Positions 1 to 6,623 are shown, counted from the stretch's first letter. The stretch is 6,881 nucleotides of DNA from Solobacterium sp. (GCA_015256455.1 JABZMB010000062.1:1-6881), one strand, 5' to 3'. Program-made: numbers and translations. The notes: a model not told the origin generated them from the sequence alone.

Positions 1-7
1 TAAAGTT

Positions 8-11
8 GGAG
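8..11 (+). promoter_or_regulatory. Ribosome binding site of the fructokinase gene
   Basis: GGAG lies seven bases before the ATG at 19 and fixes that start. The TAA at 1-3 could be the stop codon of an upstream gene in the same operon, but too little sequence is present to tell. Confidence 0.75.
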
Positions 12-18
12 AAAATAT

Positions 19-966
19 ATGGGAAAAATCTATACAATCGGGGAAGCTTTAATTGACTTTATTCCAGTACAGACAGCCGCAAATCTAAGTGCAGTGGATG
101 CCTTTCAGAAAAGACCTGGTGGAGCACCAGCTAATGTAGCAGTAGCCGCAGCGAAACTAGGCGCAGAAGCTTATTTTATTGGAATGGTTGGAGATGACCC
201 ATTTGGACATTTCTTAAAAGATACCATTCAAAATTATGGTGTTAATACAAGATATTTAAAGACAACAAAGAAGGCAAAGACAGCCTTAGCCTTTGTTAGT
301 CTTGCAGAAGATGGTCAACGTGATTTTAGTTTCTATCGCAATCCAAGCGCAGATTTACTCTTAGATAAGCGTGATGTTGAAGAGGTGGAATTTACAAGTG
401 AAGACTATATCAGTTTTGGCTCTGTTGACTTAGTAGAGTATCCTGTAAAGTATGCAACAGAGTACTTATTACAAAAGGCTAAAGCAGCGAATGCGACAAT
501 CTTGTTTGACCCAAATATTAGAAAAGATCTTTGGGATGATTTAGAAGAGTGCAGACAGACAGTACTATCTTTTATGAAATATGCAAATATTGTAAAAATG
601 GCAGATGATGAAGTCGAATTTATTACAGGTAAGACAAGTGTTAAAGAAGCCATCGAAGTAGTCAAACAATATGGCGTAGAACATGTAATCGTTACGTATG
701 GTCCGGAGGGTAGTGATGCGTACTTAAAGCATTGTCATAGTCATGCAGATGCACGTAAGGTCGATCCTGTTGATACAACAGGTGCAGGAGATACTTTCGT
801 AGGTGCATTACTATACTACTTAGATCATCACAAACAAAAGCCAGATCATATTTCACCAGAAATGATGAAAGAAGGATTATGCTTTGCAAATCACGCAGCT
901 GCCATCGTTACAACGAAAAAGGGTGCGATGAATGCAGCCCCAACATTAGAGGAATTACAGAAATAA
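19..966 (+). CDS. scrK: Fructokinase, PfkB (ribokinase-like) family
   Basis: This is a 315-residue cytoplasmic sugar kinase, the usual length for the family. It most likely uses ATP to phosphorylate fructose to fructose 6-phosphate in sucrose or fructan use. The N-terminus GEALIDFIP (residues 8-16) is typical of bacterial fructokinases. The first PfkB signature, GGAPANVAVAAAKLG, spans residues 34-48. The second signature is at 252-259 (DTTGAGDT), with the GAGD anion hole and D258 as the expected catalytic base. The fold appears complete, with no frameshift. The start is supported by GGAG at 8-11. The next gene begins 17 nt downstream on the same strand and is probably cotranscribed. The family is certain. 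Fructose as substrate is inferred from overall resemblance, and another ketose or 2-keto-3-deoxygluconate is possible. No transporter or sugar hydrolase is visible in the window to narrow it. Confidence 0.9.
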   Translation: MGKIYTIGEALIDFIPVQTAANLSAVDAFQKRPGGAPANVAVAAAKLGAEAYFIGMVGDDPFGHFLKDTIQNYGVNTRYLKTTKKAKTALAFVSLAEDGQRDFSFYRNPSADLLLDKRDVEEVEFTSEDYISFGSVDLVEYPVKYATEYLLQKAKAANATILFDPNIRKDLWDDLEECRQTVLSFMKYANIVKMADDEVEFITGKTSVKEAIEVVKQYGVEHVIVTYGPEGSDAYLKHCHSHADARKVDPVDTTGAGDTFVGALLYYLDHHKQKPDHISPEMMKEGLCFANHAAAIVTTKKGAMNAAPTLEELQK

Positions 967-972
967 CAGTTT

Positions 973-977
973 AGGAG
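973..977 (+). promoter_or_regulatory. Ribosome binding site of the CpXC gene
   Basis: AGGAG lies six bases before the ATG at 984. It decides for this start over a second in-frame ATG at 1002 (residue 7), which has no comparable site. Confidence 0.75.
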
Positions 978-983
978 AATACC

Positions 984-1679
984 ATGTTTAAAAGAGCAGA
1001 TATGAATACCTATGAAGCAGAGATTACTTGTCATTCCTGTGGGAAGAAAGAAAAGGTTAAAATCAAATCACTCATTGATACAGCTTTAGATCCAACTGCA
1101 GAAACAAACCTACTACGTGGTAAGTTATTCCGTCATAGCTGCTCGAAATGCCATACGGAACAAAACATGTTATATACATGCATGTATCATGATAGTAGTA
1201 AGAATCTATTGATTGGATATCCAGATAATCAGAAGGACTATGAAGAAATGAATTTGATGTTCAATCGACGCTATCATCGTGACGAGTTAGATGAAGCGCT
1301 CAATAAATGGATTGAAACATGCACGAAGAGAATTGTGTCCAGTCAATCTGACATGCAGGAAAAAGCACTGATTTCACTACTGGGTCTAGATGATCGTATT
1401 ATTGAAATTGGTAAGTATGTAACAGGAGACTTAGCAAAAATCCAATCACAGGGTTTAGAGATTGATCATATGTATTTCAATACGAGTGGTGATGAGTATG
1501 CATTCCTAATTCAATCAGGGGAAGGCATTGTAGGAGAAGTTCCTTTCACCAAGGAACTGTATCAAACTTTAGAAGAACACTACAAACCATATCTAGCTGA
1601 TGATGAGTCGGTTGAAATTGACCAGTATTGGGTTAATGATTTCCTTAGAAAAGTGAAAGAAAAACAAAGCCAGTCTTAG
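984..1679 (+). CDS. CpXC-domain protein, putative zinc binding, function unknown
   Basis: This is a 231-residue soluble protein with no signal peptide or membrane segment. Two CxxC pairs, C16-H-S-C19 and C53-S-K-C56, lie about 35 residues apart in the N-terminal part. This matches the CpXC domain, a bacterial and archaeal family with four conserved cysteines and no known function; zinc binding is inferred from cysteine spacing. Residues from about 80 to 231 are acidic, lack cysteines apart from one, and show no motif I recognise. The tail is lysine-rich. The gene follows the fructokinase gene by 17 nt and may be read from the same promoter. Its stop codon overlaps the stop codon of the converging nuclease gene by four bases, and both stops sit in a hairpin loop. 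The lysine codons at its 3' end supply the T-tract of the terminator for the opposite strand. Confidence 0.75.
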   Translation: MFKRADMNTYEAEITCHSCGKKEKVKIKSLIDTALDPTAETNLLRGKLFRHSCSKCHTEQNMLYTCMYHDSSKNLLIGYPDNQKDYEEMNLMFNRRYHRDELDEALNKWIETCTKRIVSSQSDMQEKALISLLGLDDRIIEIGKYVTGDLAKIQSQGLEIDHMYFNTSGDEYAFLIQSGEGIVGEVPFTKELYQTLEEHYKPYLADDESVEIDQYWVNDFLRKVKEKQSQS

Positions 1680-1691
1680 TGACTGGCTTTG
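1656..1691 (-). terminator. Intrinsic terminator with both stop codons in its loop
   Basis: A perfect 11-bp inverted repeat (CAAAGCCAGTC at 1665-1675 and GACTGGCTTTG at 1681-1691) encloses the five-base loop TTAGT. Read on the minus strand, the hairpin is followed directly by TTTTTCTTT (1664-1656), a good U-tract for ending the transferase-nuclease transcript. Read on the plus strand, the hairpin is followed by ATCGTTAG, which is poor in T, so it would be weaker for the fructokinase-CpXC transcript. The arms encode the last residues of both proteins. Confidence 0.75.
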
Positions 1692-2626
1692 ATCGTTAGT
1701 TCAATCATGTGCAGTGCCGTAGCACGTAGCTCAAACTGAGCATTCTCTTGGATATGATTTAGTTTTTCTTCTACAGCAGATAATTGATTTGTCTGTGTGC
1801 GATTTGTTTGTAAAGTAATAATGAGATTGTTATTTTGTACTTTTGTATCGATTACTTTTACATTACAGTCAAATTCATTTGCTAGTATCTCTGCCATATT
1901 CTGTGCAATTGTATAACGTGTCTGTTGAATATCTTGACGTAACTGATTGCGTTTATTGGCTTGTTTTCGTATTGAATACTTTTTAATGTAATATACCAAT
2001 CGAATAAAAGTAATGAGAATAAAGATAAATAACGCAATCTGGTAATAGTCTAATGTAAAAAGTGAGAATGTCTTCTGTACAGAATACATATATGCATGAA
2101 TGGAAGAGAGTATGAGTGCGATACTTGTTGCGATTCTTGCATGATGTGGAATTGCCTGTAAAAAGGATGAGATAAACAATAGACTATATGAAATAAACTG
2201 ATAGTCTTTGGTTGGCTCAGTACTATAGAAGATTTGATAAAGCTGAATAATAGACCAACCAAAGAATAGAATTGCCATCACTTGATAAAGTGTGTATCGG
2301 CTATCTTCTTCCATCGGGTCAACATGGTCCCATAATAGGACGTCTACCTCTTCCGCTAACTTACGAGCACCAGAGGAGAAGTCGCTATTTGTAATCACAA
2401 CTGCTTTGTCCAGCTTGTAATAAGCGATGCCAGAGAAGGCCTGCTGAACTGCATCGTTACCAACGGTTCCACTGTAGTACTTACACTGAAAACCATATTT
2501 CAAACTTCCTTTGGTAGCGATGATATCAATGCCTTGATCACCACTTGCCTTAGTAAGAGTTATATTCTTATATCCCAGTGAGGATAGGTATTTTGCACAA
2601 CTGCGTTCATATTGAATTCCGTTCAT
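1676..2626 (-). CDS. Membrane-anchored Mrr-like restriction endonuclease family protein
   Basis: This is a 316-residue protein with an N-terminal Mrr-type PD-(D/E)xK nuclease domain (about 1-100). Likely active-site residues are E7, D34 in SGDQGIDII, and Q47-C-K49 in YGFQCKYY, the Q-x-K form usual for Mrr. The core looks intact. Four hydrophobic segments follow at about 113-133, 142-159, 163-183 and 195-214. A basic stretch (215-230) and a C-terminal part of about 85 residues, which I do not recognise, complete it. The topology would keep both ends in the cytoplasm. Mrr relatives cut DNA, often modified DNA, so defence against foreign DNA is plausible but not shown. No methyltransferase or specificity subunit is nearby. 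The gene lies 18 nt after the LTA-synthase-like gene on the same strand. No Shine-Dalgarno site precedes the ATG; a TATAAT does. The nuclease motif starts almost at M1, and the preceding in-frame codons include a stop (the TAA of the upstream gene), so the start is well bounded. Confidence 0.8.
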   Translation of the reverse strand: MNGIQYERSCAKYLSSLGYKNITLTKASGDQGIDIIATKGSLKYGFQCKYYSGTVGNDAVQQAFSGIAYYKLDKAVVITNSDFSSGARKLAEEVDVLLWDHVDPMEEDSRYTLYQVMAILFFGWSIIQLYQIFYSTEPTKDYQFISYSLLFISSFLQAIPHHARIATSIALILSSIHAYMYSVQKTFSLFTLDYYQIALFIFILITFIRLVYYIKKYSIRKQANKRNQLRQDIQQTRYTIAQNMAEILANEFDCNVKVIDTKVQNNNLIITLQTNRTQTNQLSAVEEKLNHIQENAQFELRATALHMIELTIKASH

Positions 2627-2632
2627 AAGGAC

Positions 2633-2638
2633 ATTATA
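2633..2638 (-). promoter_or_regulatory. Candidate -10 box of the nuclease gene (leaderless)
   Basis: A perfect TATAAT lies in the 18-nt gap after the upstream stop codon, with six bases (GTCCTT) before the ATG at 2626. A transcript from it would start on the A of the start codon. The -35 region is weak: CCTACA at 2662-2657 with an 18-bp spacer matches only three of six consensus bases. Confidence 0.45.
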
Positions 2639-2644
2639 CAGTAC

Positions 2645-4642
2645 TTATTTTGAATTTGTAGGAAGAAGAGTGAATAATTCATTTTTCCGTTTTTCTTCTT
2701 CAATGAGATTGTTATAGGCAAGTTGTGCATAAGTTTGAAGTTGATTGGAATATTCATTTTCATCCCCAAATACAAAGTAGTTACCATTTTTATCAATACA
2801 ACCTAGTGCTGATATAACAGGTACATCCTGATATATATTCTGTTGGAAGTTTTGATATGGCGTTAGCTTAACATTTGCATTTTCCGCAAGTAAGGTGCTG
2901 AGATAGTTTGCACTGATATAAGGGATTGTACCACTTGGAATATCATAGTTAGCCCACATGAAGAAATGGGTGATATATCTACACTGGTTTTCCGCATCGC
3001 TTAGTTCGTGGAGTGTTTTGCCATAGAGTTCTTCATAGAATTCATCTTCAATAAATGGCTGGTGGTCTCCATACATGAGGATAATCGTTGGCTCAGAAAC
3101 ATTCTTGAAGTAATTTACAAGTTGTTCTAAAGCCATATCACTGCGACGAATAACACTGAGATATTCCTCTGTTTGTGGATAGTCACCCTTCATGGAAGTG
3201 ATATGAACATCGCGTAGTAATCCTGTATTGTATGGGGAATGATTTTGCATCGTCACATTAAACATGAAGAATGGTTTTGCTGTATCACGTTGCTCGTATA
3301 AATCAATAATATGTTGGAAATCCCATTCATCTGAAATATAGTTTCGTAGCTTCTGATAATTTGTAATATCCTCCATGCCGATATAACGATCAAAGTTCAT
3401 GTATTGATAGGTATTCACTCGATTCCAGTTTTCCTTGTAGTAAGGGTGGAAGGCGGTTGTACCATAGTTTTGGTCAGATAATGTCATCGCAAAACCCGGT
3501 TGAGTGTGTTTTTCATAAAGCGTATAGGCATTTGAACCGATTGGTAAAAAGGCCATAGAGTTACCGGTTAAGAATTCATATTCTGTATTACTAGTACCTG
3601 TTCCGATTGTAGAAACATATACATTTCCTTGAATGGTATTTTTATCATCCTTCATACTATTTTCAAAGGAAAGATACTCTTTATCGGTTTCAAACTTTCC
3701 AATCACCTGTAAATCGGAGAACGCTTCATTCATAATCGTAATGATATTTGGATGTTCTACCGTCGCATTTGGACGTTGTCCTAGTGCTGTTTCTGTGATG
3801 GTTTGTGTTGAAGTTGTATTCTCTTTTAATTGTGCAACAAGTGTTTCCACATCATATCCATGTGGTTTTTTTAGTGACAAATAGCGTGTATTTACGAAGA
3901 ACTCCGCAATCGCACCATAGTTTTCGTAGCCTCTTGCTTGATTGAAGAAGTCAGGTGTTGCGCCAAGTGTTACTTGGAAGAAGTCCGTACCATAGAAAGT
4001 GATTAGAATTGCGGCAGACAGGAAAAGACAAGTTGTGCGATATAGTATTCGTTGTTTTGTCTTCTGTGCTTTTGGTAGCCAAAATAATAAGGCGAAGATG
4101 ACATTAATGATAGTCAGTGTAAAGAGTACCTGTACGTTGAATGTTAGTTGATAGTTGGATGCGACACCAGCTGCTGTTTTAATCACACTTAAATCCCATG
4201 GTAAAAGTGGAATACCTTTAAACTGTTTTACATACATGTTTGCGATTCCAAAAATACATAGAATAACAGTGGTAATCGCAAAAGAGATTTTCATGCTTGC
4301 AAATAGTACATAGAATATCATCACAATCAGAAGGATAATACCGTAGTTAACAAATACATTACCGATACCTTCGATATCGGAAAGAAGATTATTGTTACAA
4401 AGTTCGACTGCCATTTCAATCAGCAATGGAACAAGTAAGATAGTAATCACTTTGATGGTCGTATCTATCTTTGGCTTATGTGGTAACCACTTAAGAAGGA
4501 TAGACAAGATTGATACGATGATTGCAATGGAAAACATGGTATTTGTTTGATCTAATTTGTGATAATCATGATAAAAATAGATATTTGTGATAAGTAATAT
4601 AGACGTAATCACAAGTGGAATGAGTCGTTTTAATTTATTCAT
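2645..4642 (-). CDS. LTA synthase family protein (phosphoglycerol transferase, alkaline-phosphatase superfamily)
   Basis: This is a 665-residue membrane enzyme of the LtaS/MdoB type. Such enzymes take glycerol phosphate from phosphatidylglycerol and extend an envelope polymer outside the membrane. Numbered from the ATG at 4642, the metal and catalytic residues all appear present. They are E306 in NEAFSD, the nucleophile T350 in GTGTSNTEYE, H468 in QNHSPY, and D526-H527 in YGDHQPF. Their spacing closely follows Staphylococcus aureus LtaS (E255, T300, H416, D475, H476). About seven hydrophobic segments precede the extracellular domain, where classical LtaS has five. The motif LLPWDL lies between the fifth and sixth. 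An in-frame GTG at 4678 would add 12 residues, but it has no ribosome site and forms part of the -35 box, so I prefer the ATG. That choice also gives a typical start, MNKLKRLIPLV, with lysines before the first helix. The exact polymer made (lipoteichoic acid or another glycerol-phosphate decoration) cannot be read from sequence. It is probably cotranscribed with the nuclease gene. Confidence 0.87.
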   Translation of the reverse strand: MNKLKRLIPLVITSILLITNIYFYHDYHKLDQTNTMFSIAIIVSILSILLKWLPHKPKIDTTIKVITILLVPLLIEMAVELCNNNLLSDIEGIGNVFVNYGIILLIVMIFYVLFASMKISFAITTVILCIFGIANMYVKQFKGIPLLPWDLSVIKTAAGVASNYQLTFNVQVLFTLTIINVIFALLFWLPKAQKTKQRILYRTTCLFLSAAILITFYGTDFFQVTLGATPDFFNQARGYENYGAIAEFFVNTRYLSLKKPHGYDVETLVAQLKENTTSTQTITETALGQRPNATVEHPNIITIMNEAFSDLQVIGKFETDKEYLSFENSMKDDKNTIQGNVYVSTIGTGTSNTEYEFLTGNSMAFLPIGSNAYTLYEKHTQPGFAMTLSDQNYGTTAFHPYYKENWNRVNTYQYMNFDRYIGMEDITNYQKLRNYISDEWDFQHIIDLYEQRDTAKPFFMFNVTMQNHSPYNTGLLRDVHITSMKGDYPQTEEYLSVIRRSDMALEQLVNYFKNVSEPTIILMYGDHQPFIEDEFYEELYGKTLHELSDAENQCRYITHFFMWANYDIPSGTIPYISANYLSTLLAENANVKLTPYQNFQQNIYQDVPVISALGCIDKNGNYFVFGDENEYSNQLQTYAQLAYNNLIEEEKRKNELFTLLPTNSK

Positions 4643-4648
4643 AAGAAT

Positions 4649-4678
4649 ATTATAGTTGGATTGTAACGAAATTGTCAC
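4649..4678 (-). promoter_or_regulatory. Promoter of the LTA-synthase-like gene (leaderless)
   Basis: The -35 box GTGACA (4678-4673, five of six consensus bases) is separated by 18 bp from a perfect -10 box TATAAT (4654-4649). Six bases then precede the ATG at 4642, so the predicted first transcribed base is the A of the start codon. No Shine-Dalgarno site is present. Confidence 0.6.
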
Positions 4679-4706
4679 TTTTGTTATATATACTAAACTT
4701 GCAAGA

Positions 4707-4715
4707 TGGTAGAAT
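4707..4715 (+). promoter_or_regulatory. Candidate extended -10 promoter of the export operon
   Basis: TGGTAGAAT fits the extended -10 pattern TGnTATAAT with one mismatch in the hexamer. The -35 region is poor (TATATA at 4687-4692, 17-bp spacer), which extended -10 promoters tolerate. Transcription would start near 4722, leaving a 5' untranslated region of about 76 nt that holds an imperfect dyad. Other AT-rich hexamers nearby could serve instead. Confidence 0.4.
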
Positions 4716-4730
4716 ATTGTTAAAGAGTCT

Positions 4731-4772
4731 AGTTATATCAAAGAAAAGAAATCATTTTGCTAGATATAAACT
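4731..4772. repeat. Imperfect inverted repeat in the 5' untranslated region
   Basis: AGTTATATC (4731-4739) is the reverse complement of GATATAAACT (4763-4772) apart from one extra A. The arms are 23 bp apart, about three helical turns centre to centre. It could be an operator or a weak hairpin. In such AT-rich DNA it could also be chance. Confidence 0.3.
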
Positions 4773-4786
4773 GTTATAGAAGATAC

Positions 4787-4791
4787 AGGAG
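4787..4791 (+). promoter_or_regulatory. Ribosome binding site of the first adaptor gene
   Basis: AGGAG lies six bases before the ATG at 4798. The site fixes the start of the first gene of the export operon. Confidence 0.8.
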
Positions 4792-4797
4792 AATTGT

Positions 4798-5946
4798 ATG
4801 TTAAAAAATAAGAAGATTTTGATTGCGGTACTTGTTGTGGTTGTTGCGATTGTTGCTACAATATTTACCTTTTTCCAAAGAAATCTAGGTGGTACTAGTG
4901 GAGGAGCAGTTGCCTACGTAGATACCATTAGTAATATCATGGGTTTTTCTGGTGGTGGAAATGATCGTTACTCTGGTGTGGTTGAATCTCAACAGAGTGT
5001 AAAGGTAAATAAAAACCAAGAAAAGAAGATTGAACAAGTATTTGTATCTGTTGGTGATCAGGTAATTCCTACAACAGTTCTTTTCCGCTATGACGTATCG
5101 GAAGCACAAAAACAAATTAGTTTAATTAATTTAGATATCGAGTCTTTAAAAGGCACAATCACGGATAAATATAATGCAATTGCAGTGTTTAAAGAAAATG
5201 GAGACACAAACCAGATTGCGATTGCAGAAAATGAAATTCGTGGTGCACAATTATCTATCCAACAAAAACAGTTAGATCTCGCTGCCAAACAAAAAGAGAT
5301 TGATAACGCAGACGTTCTTGCCAATACAAATGGTATCGTAAAGGCAATTAATGAAAGTGGTACTGATGCACAAGGTAATACAGCAGCTTTTATCGAAATC
5401 TCTCAATCTGGTGAATTTAGAGTAAAGGGCACAATTGATGAAGCTTCCATTACATCGATTTCACTTGGACAAGAAATGATTGTACGTTCCAGAACAGATG
5501 AGACAAAGTTCTGGACCGGTAAGATTACTGAGATTAAGACAGAACCAAACGCAAAACAAAATGATATGTATAGTATGGGTGGTTCAAGTAACTCTGAAAA
5601 GTCTAGTACATATCCATTCTATATTTCTTTAGATTCTTCTGATGGATTAATGCTAGGACAGCATGTTTATCTAGAAAAGAATAATGGCACTGCTGTAAAG
5701 AAAGATGGTATTTGGTTAGACGCATCTTATGTTGTAATGGAAGGCGAGAAAGCATATCTTTGGGTTGCCAATCAGAATCATCGCTTAGAGAAGCGTGAAG
5801 TAGAAGTTGGTGAATTGGATCAGAACTTATACCAGTATGAAATTAAATCTGGTGTATCTGAATCTGATAGTATTGCATGGCCAATGGAAGACTACAAAGA
5901 AGGTATGAAGACAGAATCAATCTCTACAGTAGGAAGTGGAGAATAA
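4798..5946 (+). CDS. Membrane-fusion (HlyD/MacA/YknX-like) adaptor subunit of an ABC exporter
   Basis: This is a 382-residue adaptor anchored by one N-terminal membrane helix (about residues 7-26, after MLKNKK) with the rest outside the cell. A glycine-rich linker (about 31-60) leads to the first half of a lipoyl-like domain, with YSGVVES and the typical VFVSVGDQV. A helical hairpin follows (about 101-170, two arms split near FKENGDTN), then the second lipoyl half (LANTNGIVKAI), a beta-barrel region and a C-terminal membrane-proximal region. In this family the adaptor works with a MacB/YknYZ-type ATPase and permease to move peptides, toxins or drugs outward. The ATPase gene starts 2 nt after its stop codon, so the genes form an operon. 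A serine/glycine-rich insert near residues 258-270 interrupts the barrel. The substrate cannot be inferred. Domain boundaries are estimates from pattern. Confidence 0.87.
   Translation: MLKNKKILIAVLVVVVAIVATIFTFFQRNLGGTSGGAVAYVDTISNIMGFSGGGNDRYSGVVESQQSVKVNKNQEKKIEQVFVSVGDQVIPTTVLFRYDVSEAQKQISLINLDIESLKGTITDKYNAIAVFKENGDTNQIAIAENEIRGAQLSIQQKQLDLAAKQKEIDNADVLANTNGIVKAINESGTDAQGNTAAFIEISQSGEFRVKGTIDEASITSISLGQEMIVRSRTDETKFWTGKITEIKTEPNAKQNDMYSMGGSSNSEKSSTYPFYISLDSSDGLMLGQHVYLEKNNGTAVKKDGIWLDASYVVMEGEKAYLWVANQNHRLEKREVEVGELDQNLYQYEIKSGVSESDSIAWPMEDYKEGMKTESISTVGSGE
5938..5941 (+). promoter_or_regulatory. Ribosome binding site of the ATPase gene
   Basis: GGAG in the last codons of the adaptor gene lies seven bases before the ATG at 5949. 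It decides the ATPase start against a longer in-frame ATG at 5877. Confidence 0.75.
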
Positions 5947-5948
5947 GT

Positions 5949-6623
5949 ATGCTATTGAACTTACAAGGAATCTATAAAAGTTATGGCGGTACCATTGAAG
6001 TACCTGTATTGAAGAATGTTTCTATACAGGTTGCGGAAGGTGAGTATGTCGCAATTATGGGTCCTTCTGGTTCAGGGAAAACAACGCTAATGAATATCAT
6101 TGGCTGTTTAGACCGTTGTACAGAAGGAACCTATGAACTAGATGGCGCAGATATTTCACGCATTTCTGAGAATGAATTATCAGAAGTACGTTTAAAGAAG
6201 ATTGGTTTCGTATTTCAGACATTTGAACTTTTACCAGGTGAAACAGCAATTGAAAACGTTGCCTTACCACTTGTATATGCGGGTGTTCCAAAGGCTGAAC
6301 GTGAAAAAGCAGCAGTGGAAGCACTGACAAAGGTTGGTTTGGGTGAACGTGTAAACTTCAAGCCAAATCAATTATCTGGTGGTCAAAAACAACGTGTAGC
6401 GATTGCACGTGCACTCATTAATCATCCACGTATTCTCTTGGCGGATGAGCCAACTGGTGCACTAGACCAAAAATCTGGTAAACAGGTTATGGAACTATTT
6501 GAAGAACTGAATAAAGAAGGTGTCACAATTGTTATGATTACGCACGATGCGCATGTCGCAAGCAAGGCAAAGCGTGTCATTCATATCATTGATGGCATGA
6601 TACAGGAGGGCACGCATGAATAA
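5949..6623 (+). CDS. ABC transporter ATP-binding protein, MacB/LolD/YknY type
   Basis: This is a 224-residue cytoplasmic ATPase, the normal length for the MacB/LolD-like group with a separate permease. All motifs are present: Walker A GPSGSGKTT (38-46), Q-loop Q90 in FVFQTF, signature LSGGQ (142-146), Walker B ILLADEP (162-168) with catalytic E167, D-loop GALD (170-173) and switch H199 in ITHD. The segment ENVALPLVYAGV is typical of this group. It would power the exporter together with the adaptors and a permease that is not in the window. An in-frame ATG at 5877 would add 24 residues translated from the adaptor gene in another frame. Those residues have no family resemblance, so the start at 5949 with its GGAG is chosen. 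Its last eight bases overlap the start of the next gene, which suggests coupled translation. Confidence 0.93.
   Translation: MLLNLQGIYKSYGGTIEVPVLKNVSIQVAEGEYVAIMGPSGSGKTTLMNIIGCLDRCTEGTYELDGADISRISENELSEVRLKKIGFVFQTFELLPGETAIENVALPLVYAGVPKAEREKAAVEALTKVGLGERVNFKPNQLSGGQKQRVAIARALINHPRILLADEPTGALDQKSGKQVMELFEELNKEGVTIVMITHDAHVASKAKRVIHIIDGMIQEGTHE
6604..6609 (+). promoter_or_regulatory. Ribosome binding site of the second adaptor gene
   Basis: A full AGGAGG lies inside the end of the ATPase gene, six bases before the ATG at 6616. It is the strongest Shine-Dalgarno site in the window and supports the overlapping start. Confidence 0.85.

Noticed and set aside
405..889. Minus-strand open frames of 86 and 65 codons inside the fructokinase gene
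   Set aside because: They lie wholly within a well-supported gene, have no ribosome site and encode low-complexity sequence with no recognisable domain.
1665..1691. The convergent hairpin as an equally strong terminator for the plus strand
   Set aside because: The plus-strand sequence after the stem is ATCGTTAG, without a T-tract, so only the minus-strand direction is well supported.
3633..3884. Plus-strand open frame of 83 codons inside the LTA-synthase-like gene
   Set aside because: It is antisense to the conserved catalytic region, which explains the sequence fully. No start signal or homology is seen.
4371..4380. Palindromic CGATATCG inside the LTA-synthase-like gene as an operator
   Set aside because: It is eight bases within coding sequence, far from any start, and expected by chance.
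4885..5324. Minus-strand open frames of 76 and 78 codons inside the first adaptor gene
   Set aside because: They are shadows of a gene with clear domain structure and have no ribosome site or plausible product.
5877..5948. Longer ATPase reading from an upstream in-frame ATG at 5877
   Set aside because: It overlaps the adaptor gene in another frame, adds residues with no family resemblance and lacks a ribosome site. The ATG at 5949 has GGAG at good spacing.
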